A DNA stretch of 64,000 nucleotides from Streptomyces ambofaciens ATCC 23877 (GTDB lineage Bacteria > Actinomycetota > Actinomycetes > Streptomycetales > Streptomycetaceae): contig NZ_CP012382.1 in the NCBI RefSeq assembly GCF_001267885.1, positions 1-64,000 on the forward strand. Direction: 5' to 3'. The first letter of the stretch is position 1; each line of letters begins with the position of its first letter. Below are positions 34,708-43,520 of this stretch, piece by piece. A program made the translations under genes and the position numbers. The notes beneath the pieces were generated by a model. That model was given only the letters and a program-made list of their open reading frames with translations. It was not told where the DNA came from and did no database searches.

Positions 34708-35244
34708 TCAGGCGAGGGCGCTGCCGACGGCTTCTGCCAGCGTGTCCGCCGACTCCGGGGTCAGGCGGTAAAAGCCCTGAAGGCTGACGGAGTTCTCGAG
34801 GCGGCCGTCCACCACGTACTTCAGGTTGCGGGTCTGGTCTCGGCGGTTGCGCCAGGCCAGCCTCCCGAGCAGTTCTCCGGGGACCGGCACGTCGAAGCGT
34901 ACGGGTGTCGCGTCCACGTGTACCGCCTGCGCGCCGCAGCCACCGGCTCCGAGCATCGACCAGTCATCGTGCCCGGGATACGCAGGGTCCTCCCACGTTG
35001 CGGGAGCTGGGCCGCAGCAGCCGCGTCGCTCGCGGTCGACCACGCGCATCCGGCTCACCACGAACACCTCGCGCCGGTTGACATGCAGCGCGTACACCTC
35101 GTCTCCGGAACGAGCACCCGTCCACGCGGGCAGGGAGGTGTGAACGCCGCTGAAGGCGACCGGTGGCCGCTCCCCTGCTCGGCCCGCCTTGCGCAGCGCA
35201 CGGCACGTGTCATGGGTCCACAAGACGGTGAAAGCATCGGGCAT
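34708..35244 (-). CDS. Conserved hypothetical protein
   Basis: A 178-residue cytoplasmic protein starting MPDAFTVLWTHDTCRALRKA. A central segment DEVYALHVNRREVFVVSRMR is beta-rich and is followed by a Cys-containing loop (RRGCCGPAP, GAGGCGAQAV) and VRFDVPVPGELLGRLAWRNR. No domain is recognised with certainty. It precedes the methyltransferase on the same strand, with a 226-base gap. Confidence 0.65.
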   Translation of the reverse strand: MPDAFTVLWTHDTCRALRKAGRAGERPPVAFSGVHTSLPAWTGARSGDEVYALHVNRREVFVVSRMRVVDRERRGCCGPAPATWEDPAYPGHDDWSMLGAGGCGAQAVHVDATPVRFDVPVPGELLGRLAWRNRRDQTRNLKYVVDGRLENSVSLQGFYRLTPESADTLAEAVGSALA

Positions 35245-35622
35245 GCCCTGATCCTATGAACGGGCACTGACAGCGCTTCCCACCGTGCCCGAGGCGGGAG
35301 CCGCTGCCCGTGCTGTTGCGCAGGGTTCTCCTCCGGCCGACGCTCGGCGTTCCTCGAGCGCCCGGCTCCCGCGGCACCGGAGCGCGGAGGCCCCGGCCGA
35401 CGCGCACCGCCTACCAAGGCCGTGCTCCGGTCCCCCGGCCGCGCACCGCGCCGCCCGCCCCGTCCCTTTCCCGTTTCCTATCTCTTTTCCTTCGGCCGGG
35501 GCCGGCGCAGGGGGTGCAGAGGGGGATGCCGGGCTCCCGGCCATGCGACTGTGTGCGTGGTGACCTGCGGCTATGCCAGCAAGTGGTGGGCGGGTGGGGA
35601 CAGTTGTCGGTGGGGTTGTCGG

Positions 35623-36042
35623 TCAGGTCCGTGGTGGGATTGCGGGCGTGGTCGGGGGCGGTGTTGTCACTTCGTGACCGTGATCGGGCCTTGGTGGTCG
35701 GCCCTCGGCGGCCAGTCCGAGGGCGGACAGCTCTGCGGCGTAGTACTGCCCTCTGGCCGGGGTCGGCTCGTGCCCAGGACGTCGCGCGCACCTCACCCAG
35801 CGGTCAGCGTGCGGCCCGTTCACGGATGCACGCCCGCCGCCGGCGCCAGGACCTCCGCGAGCGCGGCGGTCGCGGAGCGGGCGAGGGGGTGGTCCGGCCG
35901 GTGTTGCGCAAGGCGCCCGTGTGACGTGGCGTCCGAGCAGCAGTGTGCGGGGCTCGGTGAGGGGAGCGGTGATGGCGTCGGTGGTGGCGCGGACCTTGTA
36001 CAGGACCAGGAGAGCGGCAGCGAGCACAGCCGGTCTCATCAA
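35623..36042 (-). CDS. Hypothetical protein, doubtful
   Basis: A 139-residue frame with a possible N-terminal membrane helix (MMRPAVLAAALLVLYKV) followed by Arg/Pro/Gly-rich sequence with little structure, and one more protein-like stretch (QYYAAELSALGLAAEGRP). It lies 70 bases from the nuclease gene end on the same strand. It may be a frameshifted remnant. Confidence 0.35.
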   Translation of the reverse strand: MMRPAVLAAALLVLYKVRATTDAITAPLTEPRTLLLGRHVTRAPCATPAGPPPRPLRDRRARGGPGAGGGRASVNGPHADRWVRCARRPGHEPTPARGQYYAAELSALGLAAEGRPPRPDHGHEVTTPPPTTPAIPPRT

Positions 36043-36112
36043 CTTCTGGTGTATCTCCAGAGGATGGGGCCCCGACCGGGTGGCCGGGTCCCTTCCACTG
36101 GTAGGCGACGGT

Positions 36113-36814
36113 TCAGCTCAGCGAGGTCGGGCGGCGCGGGGGCGGCACCGCCCGCAGAAGCTCCCACAGGGGGCGTGAGCCGGCTGCCCATACGGCCAGG
36201 GTCTGGCGGTCGACGACGTGCAGCCGCTGCTGCCTGGCGAAGGTGGCGGCGGGGTCGGTCACCCGACCGTTTGTGATGATCACTGCGACGTCGGCGCCGT
36301 GTACCTGGCGGGCGGTGCCGTTGAGGACCTGGAGGTCGGGTGTGCCCACCGGTGAGCCCTGAGCGCCGTTGCGGCGGTGTTTGCACTGGATGACCCAGCG
36401 CCGCCCGTAGGGGTCGGTGGCTTTCACGTCGGCGCCCAGGTCGCCGCGGCCGCCGACCCGCTGGGCATCCCGGCAGCCGTCACGCTGCATGAGTTCTCGT
36501 ACGGCGTCCTCGAAGCGTGTGTGGTGCAGGGCGTCCAGCTGCGGCAGGCCGTAGCGCAGGCCCTGGGCACGCACCGCCTCCCAGCGGGTTTGCTGCTGGC
36601 GGTGGTAGAGCCAGCCGGCGCCCGCCAGGGCGGCGAGGACCAGGGCAACGACGAGGACCCACCAGTGGGCCAGCAGCCAGTTGACGACCATCACGACCAG
36701 CGTGATGCCGGCGGCGGCTGCCGCGGCGTAGGCGAGCAGCTGGGCGTCGCGCTGCTGCTGCCTGCGGGAGGGCCGTCGGCTGCGCCGCCGCGCGGGCGGC
36801 CTCCGGCGGGTCAC
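36113..36814 (-). CDS. Membrane-anchored Mrr-type restriction endonuclease
   Basis: A 233-residue protein. A basic N-terminus is followed by two membrane helices (about residues 26-49 and 51-69), then an Mrr_cat nuclease domain: FEDAVRELMQRDG (catalytic Glu helix), GGRGDLGADVKA (Asp129) and VIQCKHR (Q143-C-K145). All PD-(D/E)XK-like catalytic residues are present. Mrr enzymes cut methylated or foreign DNA; anchoring to the membrane suggests action on incoming DNA. GTG at 36812-36814 overlaps the upstream stop as GTGA, so it is coupled to the gene at 36811. Confidence 0.85.
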   Translation of the reverse strand: MTRRRPPARRRSRRPSRRQQQRDAQLLAYAAAAAAGITLVVMVVNWLLAHWWVLVVALVLAALAGAGWLYHRQQQTRWEAVRAQGLRYGLPQLDALHHTRFEDAVRELMQRDGCRDAQRVGGRGDLGADVKATDPYGRRWVIQCKHRRNGAQGSPVGTPDLQVLNGTARQVHGADVAVIITNGRVTDPAATFARQQRLHVVDRQTLAVWAAGSRPLWELLRAVPPPRRPTSLS

Positions 36815-37083
36815 CGCTCCCACCGGATCGGGTACGAGATGGTGGGACGCGGCTGCGGCGCCCGCACGGCGGGAGCGTCCTCGAAGCGGATCGGGTACTG
36901 GACCGTGGTCAGCGGCCGCGGGGTATCCCCTCCGCCCGCGGAGATGTTGCTGTTGCCCAGGCCGACCACGGCCAAGGCCACCACGCTGAAGATCATCGTT
37001 TCTCGTCTTGCACCCGGCGCCCACCGCGAATGCGCGCGGACCCGTGTCCCGTCAGAACGCACGTACGACCGCACTAAAGGCAT
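36811..37083 (-). CDS. Small protein coupled to the Mrr nuclease
   Basis: A 90-residue protein from ATG 37083, preceded by GGGGGAGG. The N-terminal motif MPLVRSYVRSDGTRVRAHSR is common in Streptomyces small proteins. A hydrophobic stretch (MIFSVVALAVVGLG) follows, and two short repeats TVQYPIRFE and TISYPIRWE lie in the C-terminal half. Its stop overlaps the nuclease start. It may modulate or localise the nuclease. Confidence 0.7.
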   Translation of the reverse strand: MPLVRSYVRSDGTRVRAHSRWAPGARRETMIFSVVALAVVGLGNSNISAGGGDTPRPLTTVQYPIRFEDAPAVRAPQPRPTISYPIRWER

Positions 37084-37571
37084 GCACGCCTCCCCCTCGT
37101 CACAACTTCCCCCACACCAGGCCATGCTGCCAGCAGCCACTGACAAAGCGTCAGCACATCAGCACCCCGGGTGATCAAGAAAGGGGAGAACAGGCCAGGC
37201 CAGACAAGACGCGGGCCCCCCAGCGCCGGCTACCGAGCACGTCTGTGGCCAACATCGCTTGACTGGGCGTGGAGTCGCCGCGCCGGTGCCGGTTCCTGGC
37301 CTCGGTCGTCAGCCGAGCACGCCACGGATAGGCAGACGCCGTGTCAAGACCAGGAGTCGTTTCATGAGGCTCTCCAGTTGCTGCGGTCTCAGGTGGCTGC
37401 GGAGCTAGCGCGCTTCAACCGCACTTCTGGCTTCACAGAACCTCCACGATCGGGCTCTGTGCGTACTACAGTTTTCTCCGCGCGACTCGTCCACTTGTGT
37501 CGCGCATGGGGGCAGGTGATACGGAGTCCTCCGTATGCCCAAGGTGCACTGTTGGGGGCTTTGTGCAGGAA

Positions 37572-39614
37572 ATGATCAAGGGTTCGAACGTGGCCCTCGC
37601 GGATCTGAGCGACAACGTTGGTTCAGTGGTTGTCAGCCTGGGCTGGGTCAGCCCTACGGGTGAGGGTGACGCGGACGTGTCGGTCCTGCTCCTGGACGCG
37701 AACGGCAAGGTGCGCAGCGACAGCGACTTCTACTTCTACAACCATCCGGTGGCCGCTGATGGAAGCGTGCAGCTTCTGGGCAAGACGCCGACGTCGGACG
37801 GCAGCGAGGACCGGATCAGCTTCGATCTGACCGCGGTACCGCCCGGCGTTGACCGGATCGTCGTCGCGGCGAGCAGGTACGACGGGGCCCGCTTCGGTGA
37901 ACTGGAGGACGTACGGATCACGCTGGCCGACGCCGCTGGTGACAGTCTCCTGCGCTTCGCCGTCGACGATGTCGGCTCGGTCGGGGCGGTGATCTTCGGC
38001 GAGTTGTACCGGCGGGGCGAGGACTGGAAGTTCCGTGCTGTCGGGCAGGGCTACGAAACCGGGCTTGCCGGGCTGGCGACGGACTTCGGTGTCGACATCG
38101 ATGACGACGCGGCTGAGGAGGCGGCAGCAGCGCTCGACACCGCCGAAGTCGGCGAGCAGGCGATTGCAACGGCTTCGGCATCGGTCGAGGAGCAGGCCCA
38201 GAAGGCGGCCCTGGAGGCCATTCCCGCTCCTCGCCGGCCTGAGGCGGAAGCAGCCGAGCCGAAGAGGCCGACCGCTCGCCCCCGCACGGCCAAGAAGAAG
38301 GTCATCCTTCCCAAGACGGTGAAGAAGTCCCTGGCGGAGAACGACTCCTGGAAGGAGGCCAGACTTTTCCCCGTCTCGGTACTCAAGAGCGACCGGGACC
38401 GCGAGATGCGTGCCACCTCGGTGCTGCTGTCGGTGATGGCGCAGGTGCCAGAGTTCAGCAGGAGGCTGACTGCAGGGTTCGGAGCTCCGGCAGGCCGCAT
38501 GGAGACGTTCACGGAGGTCTCCTTGCCCCACGGTGACAGCCCGCGGCGCCCGGACGGGGTGATCCGCGTGGAACGAGCGGGCAAGTTGTGGACCGCGCTG
38601 GTCGAAACGAAGACCAACGGCAATCCGCTCAAGCCAGACCAGGTACAGGCCTACATGGACATCGCAGCGCGCCGTGGTTACGAGGCAGTGATCACACTGA
38701 CGAACGATGTCGCGCTGGAAGGCAGCCCCCTCGTCGACGTCAAAGTCGACAAGCGCCGCAAGCACAAAGTGGCCCTCTGGCATCTGTCCTGGGCGGAAGT
38801 CGCCCATCAGGCGCAGATGCTGATCAGACACGAGGGAGTGAGCAACGCCGCGCACGCCTGGCTGCTGCAAGAACTGCTGCACTACCTGCAGCACGACAAC
38901 TCCGGATGCCACGGCTTCCAGAACATGGGCCCTGCCTGGGTCCCCGTGCGCAACGGCATCGACGACGAAACCCTCTGCCAGGGCGACACCCGGGCGCTGG
39001 AAGTGGTCGAGAACTGGGAGCGGCTCATCCGCCAGGTCTGCCTCAGGCTGGGCGGCGAACTCGGGCAGAAGGTACTCCCCGTTCAGCGCGCCAAACGCGG
39101 AACCAATCCCAAGGAACGCCGAGACCGCCTCGCGGACCAACTCTGCCTCGACGGACGGCTCCAGGCGGAAGTGCGCATCGACAACACCCCCGGCGTGCTC
39201 TCCGTCAGCGCCGACCTGCGCACCGGCAGACTGCGCACCTCCATCGAAATCCCCGCCCCCCAGCAGGGCTATCCACTCAGCTGGGCCAAGCGACTCGTCC
39301 GACGCCTGGCCGAGGCACCAGCGGACCTGCATATCGAAACCCTCACCGACAGCGAAACGGGAGGTCCCCGCGGAACCCTGGAACGCCTCCGCCCCGAACC
39401 AGCGGACCTCCTCCCCAAGGAAAACAGCACCAAGATCACCGGGTTCCGTCTGTCCCTGCTCAAAAGCATGGGAAGCGGCCGCGGCAGCGCCGAGACCGGC
39501 TTCATCCGCAGCGTCGACGACGCCGTACACCGCTTCTACACCACCGTCGTCGCCCACCTCGACGCCCCGGCAGCGCACCGGACTTCATCTCGGGAGCGCG
39601 CCACGACCGCATGA
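37572..39614 (+). CDS. TerD domain fused to a PD-(D/E)XK nuclease-like domain
   Basis: A 680-residue protein. Residues 1 to about 190 form a TerD stress-protein domain with the Ca2+-binding DADVSVLLLDANGKVRSDSD and EDRISFDL motifs and the usual ending GLAGLATDFGVDIDDD. An Ala/Glu-rich linker (190-275) leads to a second domain with RRPDGVIRV (Asp328), WTALVETKTNG (Glu345, Lys347) and PDQVQAYMDIA, a classic PD-x(n)-E-x-K nuclease core. The last 250 residues are of unknown type. ATG 37572 aligns with TerD starts (MIKGSNVAL); a GTG at 37563 is possible. It probably links stress sensing to DNA cutting. Confidence 0.85.
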   Translation: MIKGSNVALADLSDNVGSVVVSLGWVSPTGEGDADVSVLLLDANGKVRSDSDFYFYNHPVAADGSVQLLGKTPTSDGSEDRISFDLTAVPPGVDRIVVAASRYDGARFGELEDVRITLADAAGDSLLRFAVDDVGSVGAVIFGELYRRGEDWKFRAVGQGYETGLAGLATDFGVDIDDDAAEEAAAALDTAEVGEQAIATASASVEEQAQKAALEAIPAPRRPEAEAAEPKRPTARPRTAKKKVILPKTVKKSLAENDSWKEARLFPVSVLKSDRDREMRATSVLLSVMAQVPEFSRRLTAGFGAPAGRMETFTEVSLPHGDSPRRPDGVIRVERAGKLWTALVETKTNGNPLKPDQVQAYMDIAARRGYEAVITLTNDVALEGSPLVDVKVDKRRKHKVALWHLSWAEVAHQAQMLIRHEGVSNAAHAWLLQELLHYLQHDNSGCHGFQNMGPAWVPVRNGIDDETLCQGDTRALEVVENWERLIRQVCLRLGGELGQKVLPVQRAKRGTNPKERRDRLADQLCLDGRLQAEVRIDNTPGVLSVSADLRTGRLRTSIEIPAPQQGYPLSWAKRLVRRLAEAPADLHIETLTDSETGGPRGTLERLRPEPADLLPKENSTKITGFRLSLLKSMGSGRGSAETGFIRSVDDAVHRFYTTVVAHLDAPAAHRTSSRERATTA

Positions 39615-39876
39615 CGCCAGGATCCAGGTGCGGGGCCAGCGTCTGGGTTCCGTGAGCTGTTCTCTTTCGCATGCCCGCACCCCGCCGACAAGAGGACACC
39701 TCACACCGGCGCCACGTAACGGGTGGCATTGGGACGAGGCAGGCCAGAGTGTCGAGGAGCCCATCCCGACGAGGACCATCAGCAGGCTGAACAAGGGAGC
39801 CGGCTATGTGCAGTCAGGAGGCGGCCGTTGCACCTGCTCAGAAGCGGAGCAGGTGCAACCGGGCGAAGTGATCTCG

Positions 39877-39980
39877 ATGAAGAGCAGTGAACGCGCTGGG
39901 ACCATCAGCTTTACCAAGGTGCAAGAAAGGGCGCCCGATCTGTTCAGCCTGTACAAGGCGGCGGGTGCCAGCGTGCTCAG
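39877..39980 (+). pseudogene. Possible fragment of a tellurium-type vWA protein
   Basis: A short stretch MKSSERAGTISFTKVQERAP followed by DLFSLYKAAGAS resembles the lead-in of TerF/TerY-like vWA proteins (T-K-V-x3-AP-x-L-x2-LYK-A). The vWA domain itself is absent. The link to the neighbouring TerD gene makes it plausible, but the match is short. Confidence 0.3.
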
Positions 39981-40439
39981 ATGGTGCTCCTGGCGAGGAG
40001 TGTGCCCCTGTACGGCGTTCACGGCACCCTTTACGGCCTGGGCGCACAATGAGCTGCTGCAGGAACTGACCCAATGCGCCGCCCAGGGCTCAGCCCGTTT
40101 GCCCCGACGGCCTCCTGCCGAGGCCGTCGGTCGGGAAAGCATCCCAGCACGGGACGCCTCCCCCACAGACCCGGAACGTCTCGGAGCGGGCCGGCAGACT
40201 CACCGGCCGGTCAGACGAAGAACAGGCGGCCGGTGAACGGGGCGGGTTCGCGGAGTTCCCCGACTCCACCTCTGCACGGCCCGCCCCACCACGTTGTTCA
40301 GGACTCCCCCGAAGGCGGCGTCGACGGCGCACTGGGCAAGTGGCGACACAGAGGGAGCAGCCCATGGAAGACGAGCCCCTCGACGAGTGGGCAGTCCGCC
40401 GTGCTCAGCGCCGCCCTGCGCCGGGCGAGCGTCGCGCCG

Positions 40440-40640
40440 TTCCGCTCGGTGAGGAGACCCAGCGCGGCACCCACGTCGATCCTGACGTGCCCCGCGGCAT
40501 CCAGGCACGCCCAGCTCGGGCTCGCCCACGGCCTGGCGGGCCCGCTCGTCCTTCTCGCCCTGACCACCCGCGCCGGCTACACCGTCGACGGCCAGCACGC
40601 AGCACTCGACGCCAGCGGGGCGATCGGCTGGCCGGGCCTG
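40440..40640 (+). pseudogene. Possible LanC-like fragment
   Basis: The reading QLGLAHGLAGPLVLLALTTR and AGYTVDGQHAAL resembles the conserved LGLAHGxPGxLxLL motif of lanthionine synthetase C-like proteins. No other part is recognisable. The rest of 39615-40801 shows no convincing gene. Confidence 0.3.
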
Positions 40641-40801
40641 TGCCGCCGACTCCGTGCCGTACAACCCTCGCGGCTCGTCCCGAGTCTGACGCCGCGATGA
40701 GGTGAGGGCCTGCCCTCGAGGCACTGGGCCACGGCCGGGCGCAGAGATGGCATACGATCCGCATACCCCATGTAAAGATCCAGTAAGAGGATGTACACGT
40801 C

Positions 40802-41689
40802 ATGACTGTCCGTGCCCCCTATCGTTCCCTTCGCGGCATATCCGCCGTTGCCGCCCTGCTCGCGATCGGCGCGGTGGGGTGCTCGGACGTCACCGACGCC
40901 GTCGACAGCGCCAAGGACGGCGCGAAGAAGGTGGCCCGCCAGCGCTCGGTGTTCTCGCTGGACACCGGTGACTGCTACAACCCGTCCGGCAAGGCCGAGG
41001 GGACGGCGTACACCGTCGAGATCGTGCCCTGCGACGAGGCGCACGAAGGCCAGGTCGTGGGCGAATTCAAAATCGACGAGGGCAATAAGTACCCCGGCGA
41101 CGACGGTGTCTCGGCGGTCGCGGACACCCGCTGCCCGCTCGAGGCGCAGAAGTACGCCCCGGACACCTGGGCGCTCCCCAAGGGCGCCGAGCTCTTCTAC
41201 TACACCCCGACCGCGGAGAGCTGGGCGACGGGCGACCGCTCGGTGAGCTGCACCTACACCGCCGCGAAGGGCGCGCTGAACGGCACGCTGGACACCGCGA
41301 ACTCCCTCAAGCCCGAGCAGCTCACGTACCTCAAGGGGTCGAACGCGGTCTACGAGGCCCTGTGGGCGAACCAGTCCGAGAAGGACACCGTCGAGGCCGA
41401 CCTGCCCGGGTACAAGGCGCAGGCCAAGGCTGTCGCGGCCGCTCTCCAGGCCCACGTCGAGGGCCTGAACGGCATCGACGGCGCCGAGGTCGGCACGCTC
41501 CGTTCGACGCTGGCGAAGGCGGCCGGCGACTGGCAGAAGGCCGCGGACGCCGCCGACGCCGACACGTTCTACGCCGCCTACGACCCGGCGTTCACCGGCA
41601 TCGACCCGAACAAGTCGGTCGCCGCCCGCAAGGAGCTGGGCCTGGCCACCACCGTCCCGGCCGAAGAGGCCGAGGTCTGGGCGGGCTGA
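40802..41689 (+). CDS. Lipoprotein with septum-formation-like domain
   Basis: A 295-residue secreted lipoprotein. The signal peptide ends in the lipobox AIGAVGC (Cys27). The mature part has GDCYNPSGKAEGTAYTVEIV, PCDEAHEGQVVGEF and a later RCPLEAQKY and SVSCTY, the Cys pairs of a septum-formation (PF13845-like) domain found in actinobacterial envelope proteins. The C-terminal third is helical and Ala-rich. ATG at 40802. No co-directional partner is nearby; the 100 bases upstream are AT-rich and likely hold a promoter. Confidence 0.8.
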   Translation: MTVRAPYRSLRGISAVAALLAIGAVGCSDVTDAVDSAKDGAKKVARQRSVFSLDTGDCYNPSGKAEGTAYTVEIVPCDEAHEGQVVGEFKIDEGNKYPGDDGVSAVADTRCPLEAQKYAPDTWALPKGAELFYYTPTAESWATGDRSVSCTYTAAKGALNGTLDTANSLKPEQLTYLKGSNAVYEALWANQSEKDTVEADLPGYKAQAKAVAAALQAHVEGLNGIDGAEVGTLRSTLAKAAGDWQKAADAADADTFYAAYDPAFTGIDPNKSVAARKELGLATTVPAEEAEVWAG

Positions 41690-41817
41690 CACATCTGAGG
41701 GGCGGGCGCCGGCCGGCAGGCTCGGATCGGCGTCTCCTCCCTGCGGGGGCACATCGAAGATCGCGGGTTGCAGATCATCGGCGAGCAGCTTGAGTGCAGC
41801 AGGGTGAAGGTGAACCT

Positions 41818-41930
41818 TCTCCGACTTCCACGATGATCTCGGAGCCGATGAATTGACCGTCGTCGATCTCATGGCCGCTCTGGAGAATGAGTTCGGCGTG
41901 CAAATCCCCGAGGAGTACGAGCGGAAGGGC
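41818..41930 (+). pseudogene. Acyl carrier protein remnant
   Basis: TFSDFHDDLGADELTVVDLM and AALENEFGVQIPEEYERKG is the second half of an acyl carrier protein. The phosphopantetheine serine (expected DSL) is replaced by Glu (DEL), and a stop lies just upstream, so it is not functional. Confidence 0.5.
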
Positions 41931-42298
41931 CATCCCGCAGATCACAGCAGCCGCTTGGGTCGCCGTACCGTCTGTGATCCTCCTGGCTGCCGTGAGCACT
42001 GCTGGCACGGCACAGGCAGCGCCCCTTGACCCGCGCCGGGGACAAGTCGATCAACGACGGCGGCGTGAGGATCAATTTCTGGCAGGGAATCTCGGTCACT
42101 GACGAGTCAGGTGACTTCTGAGACGTCCGGACGGTTTCTGAACCAGGGGCCAAACGGGCTGGATGGTGGCTCTTCCTTCATCTCTTGACTTCCGTCCACG
42201 GCCCACCTGCCCATTCGAGGTTCAGGGAACTGAACGGCGATGTGTGGGCAAGTAGCGGGGTCGGGCGGGTGATCCTGTCCGGCCCCGTTGTCGTCTCG

Positions 42299-42460
42299 TC
42301 AGCCGAAGTCGAGCGCCTCCTGTGCGAAGCCGGCCGGGGCCGGGGTGGGCGGGGGCGGCGGTGGTATGCCGTCCTGGCGCGGGGTCTTCCAGCGCTCGGT
42401 CAGCTCGTCCTTCCACCCTTTGGGCGGGTTCCTGTCGCAGCGAAGATTGCGCGTTCTCAT
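42299..42460 (-). CDS. Small proline-rich protein
   Basis: A 53-residue protein from ATG 42460. The N-terminal half is charged (MRTRNLRCDRNPPKGWKDEL, TERWKTPRQDG), then a six-Pro run (IPPPPPPTPAPAG), then FAQEALDFG. No family is known. It lies 100 bases after the anti-sigma kinase gene on the same strand and may be the last gene of that operon. Confidence 0.55.
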   Translation of the reverse strand: MRTRNLRCDRNPPKGWKDELTERWKTPRQDGIPPPPPPTPAPAGFAQEALDFG

Positions 42461-42560
42461 CGAACACTGAGTGCCACTCGCGTGGGTCTACTCACCAGAC
42501 CGCGCAGGATGGCCGCGCCGCTCAACCGGGCGGGGGTGCTGCCAGGGCGAAGTGGCTGGT

Positions 42561-43049
42561 TCAGTGCGGGATGGCGGAGGGGAGCAGAGGGCTGCCGATG
42601 CTTGGCGGTGTCACGGGCAGGTGAGCGGTGATCAGTTTTCCCGTGGCGCGCAGGGCGACGACGACTTTCTCGCTGACGGTCTGGACCAGGTGCAGTCCGT
42701 GGCCGCCGATGCGGTGTGGGTCGGCCTTCTTCGGCGTGGGCTGCTCGGTGGAGCTGTCCCACACGGTGATCGTCAGCTCTTGCCTGGACATGCGCAGGGT
42801 CATCCCGCAGGCGCCTGGAGCGTGCCGGATGGCGTTGGTGATCAGTTCGCTGGCGGCCAGCTCGGCGTCCATGGCCAGAGCTGGCGGCACCATGGCGTGC
42901 CCGGTTCGCGGGGCGTGGGCGAGGAGGGCGCGTACGGACCGGCGGGCGTCCGCAGCCTGCGCCGCGCCATCGTCCCAGGTCGCGCCGTAGTACAGCGGGG
43001 TTTCCTTGTCCGTGCCATCTGCCGTTTGTTTGCTCAGCGTGACGACCAT
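42561..43049 (-). CDS. Anti-sigma-factor-type ATP-binding protein (RsbW-like)
   Basis: A 162-residue HATPase_c protein. The N box reads AASELITNAIRHAPG and the G box DPHRIGGHGLHLVQTVSEK. This is the RsbW/SpoIIAB-type serine kinase fold abundant in Streptomyces, acting on STAS proteins or binding sigma factors. It lies downstream of rsbQ, rsbP and a broken STAS gene on the same strand, so it probably served as their switch kinase. Confidence 0.8.
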   Translation of the reverse strand: MVVTLSKQTADGTDKETPLYYGATWDDGAAQAADARRSVRALLAHAPRTGHAMVPPALAMDAELAASELITNAIRHAPGACGMTLRMSRQELTITVWDSSTEQPTPKKADPHRIGGHGLHLVQTVSEKVVVALRATGKLITAHLPVTPPSIGSPLLPSAIPH

Positions 43050-43179
43050 GTGGGGTTCTCTCAGTGTGCTCGCCGTTCAGTGGGGGGGTTGTGCTTCGGT
43101 CGCGTACCCAGGAGACGTGAGCGCATACCGCGGACACGTCCGATGCCCGCCCATCGGGGTAGGCGCCGCTTTGCGCGGG

Positions 43180-43520
43180 TCAGTGGTGCGCGGCGGCGTC
43201 GCTGTTGGGGTGGAGGGGGAAGATCGGGTCGAGGCCGTCCATGTGCAGCATGTGCAGGGTGTAGTCGGGGACGGCGGCGAGTGCGATACCGATCGGCGTG
43301 GGCGGTGTGGGCGTGGTTGCGGGCGGCGATCAGGGGGTGATGCCGCTGAAGCTGCAGACCTAAAGACCGGTCAGGTCGAAGACGAGGCGCTGGCCGGGCT
43401 GGAGGGTGAGGGTGGTGGTCAGTTCGCGGAGTTCGCCGGCGGTGGCGTGGTCGAGGTCGCCGCTGAGTCCGCAACAGGTCCTGATGTGGCGTGGTGGGTG
43501 GTGGTCTTCAGCGGGCTCAT
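43180..43520 (-). pseudogene. STAS-domain anti-sigma antagonist, broken
   Basis: ATG 43518-43520 overlaps the rsbP stop as ATGA. Across frames the reading is CCGLSGDLDHATAGELRELT, LQPGQRLVFDLTGL, a TAG at about 43364, SFSGIT, LIAARNHAHTAHA, then IGIALAAVPDYTLHMLHMDG, DPIFPLHPNSDAAAHH and a stop at 43180. This is a STAS protein (RsbV/SpoIIAA type), with D-x-S-G-I as S-F-S-G-I. One in-frame stop and at least three shifts are needed, so it is dead. Confidence 0.7.

Noticed and set aside
37623..39578. 651-codon minus-strand frame
   Set aside because: Shadow of the TerD-nuclease gene, which has recognisable domains in order.
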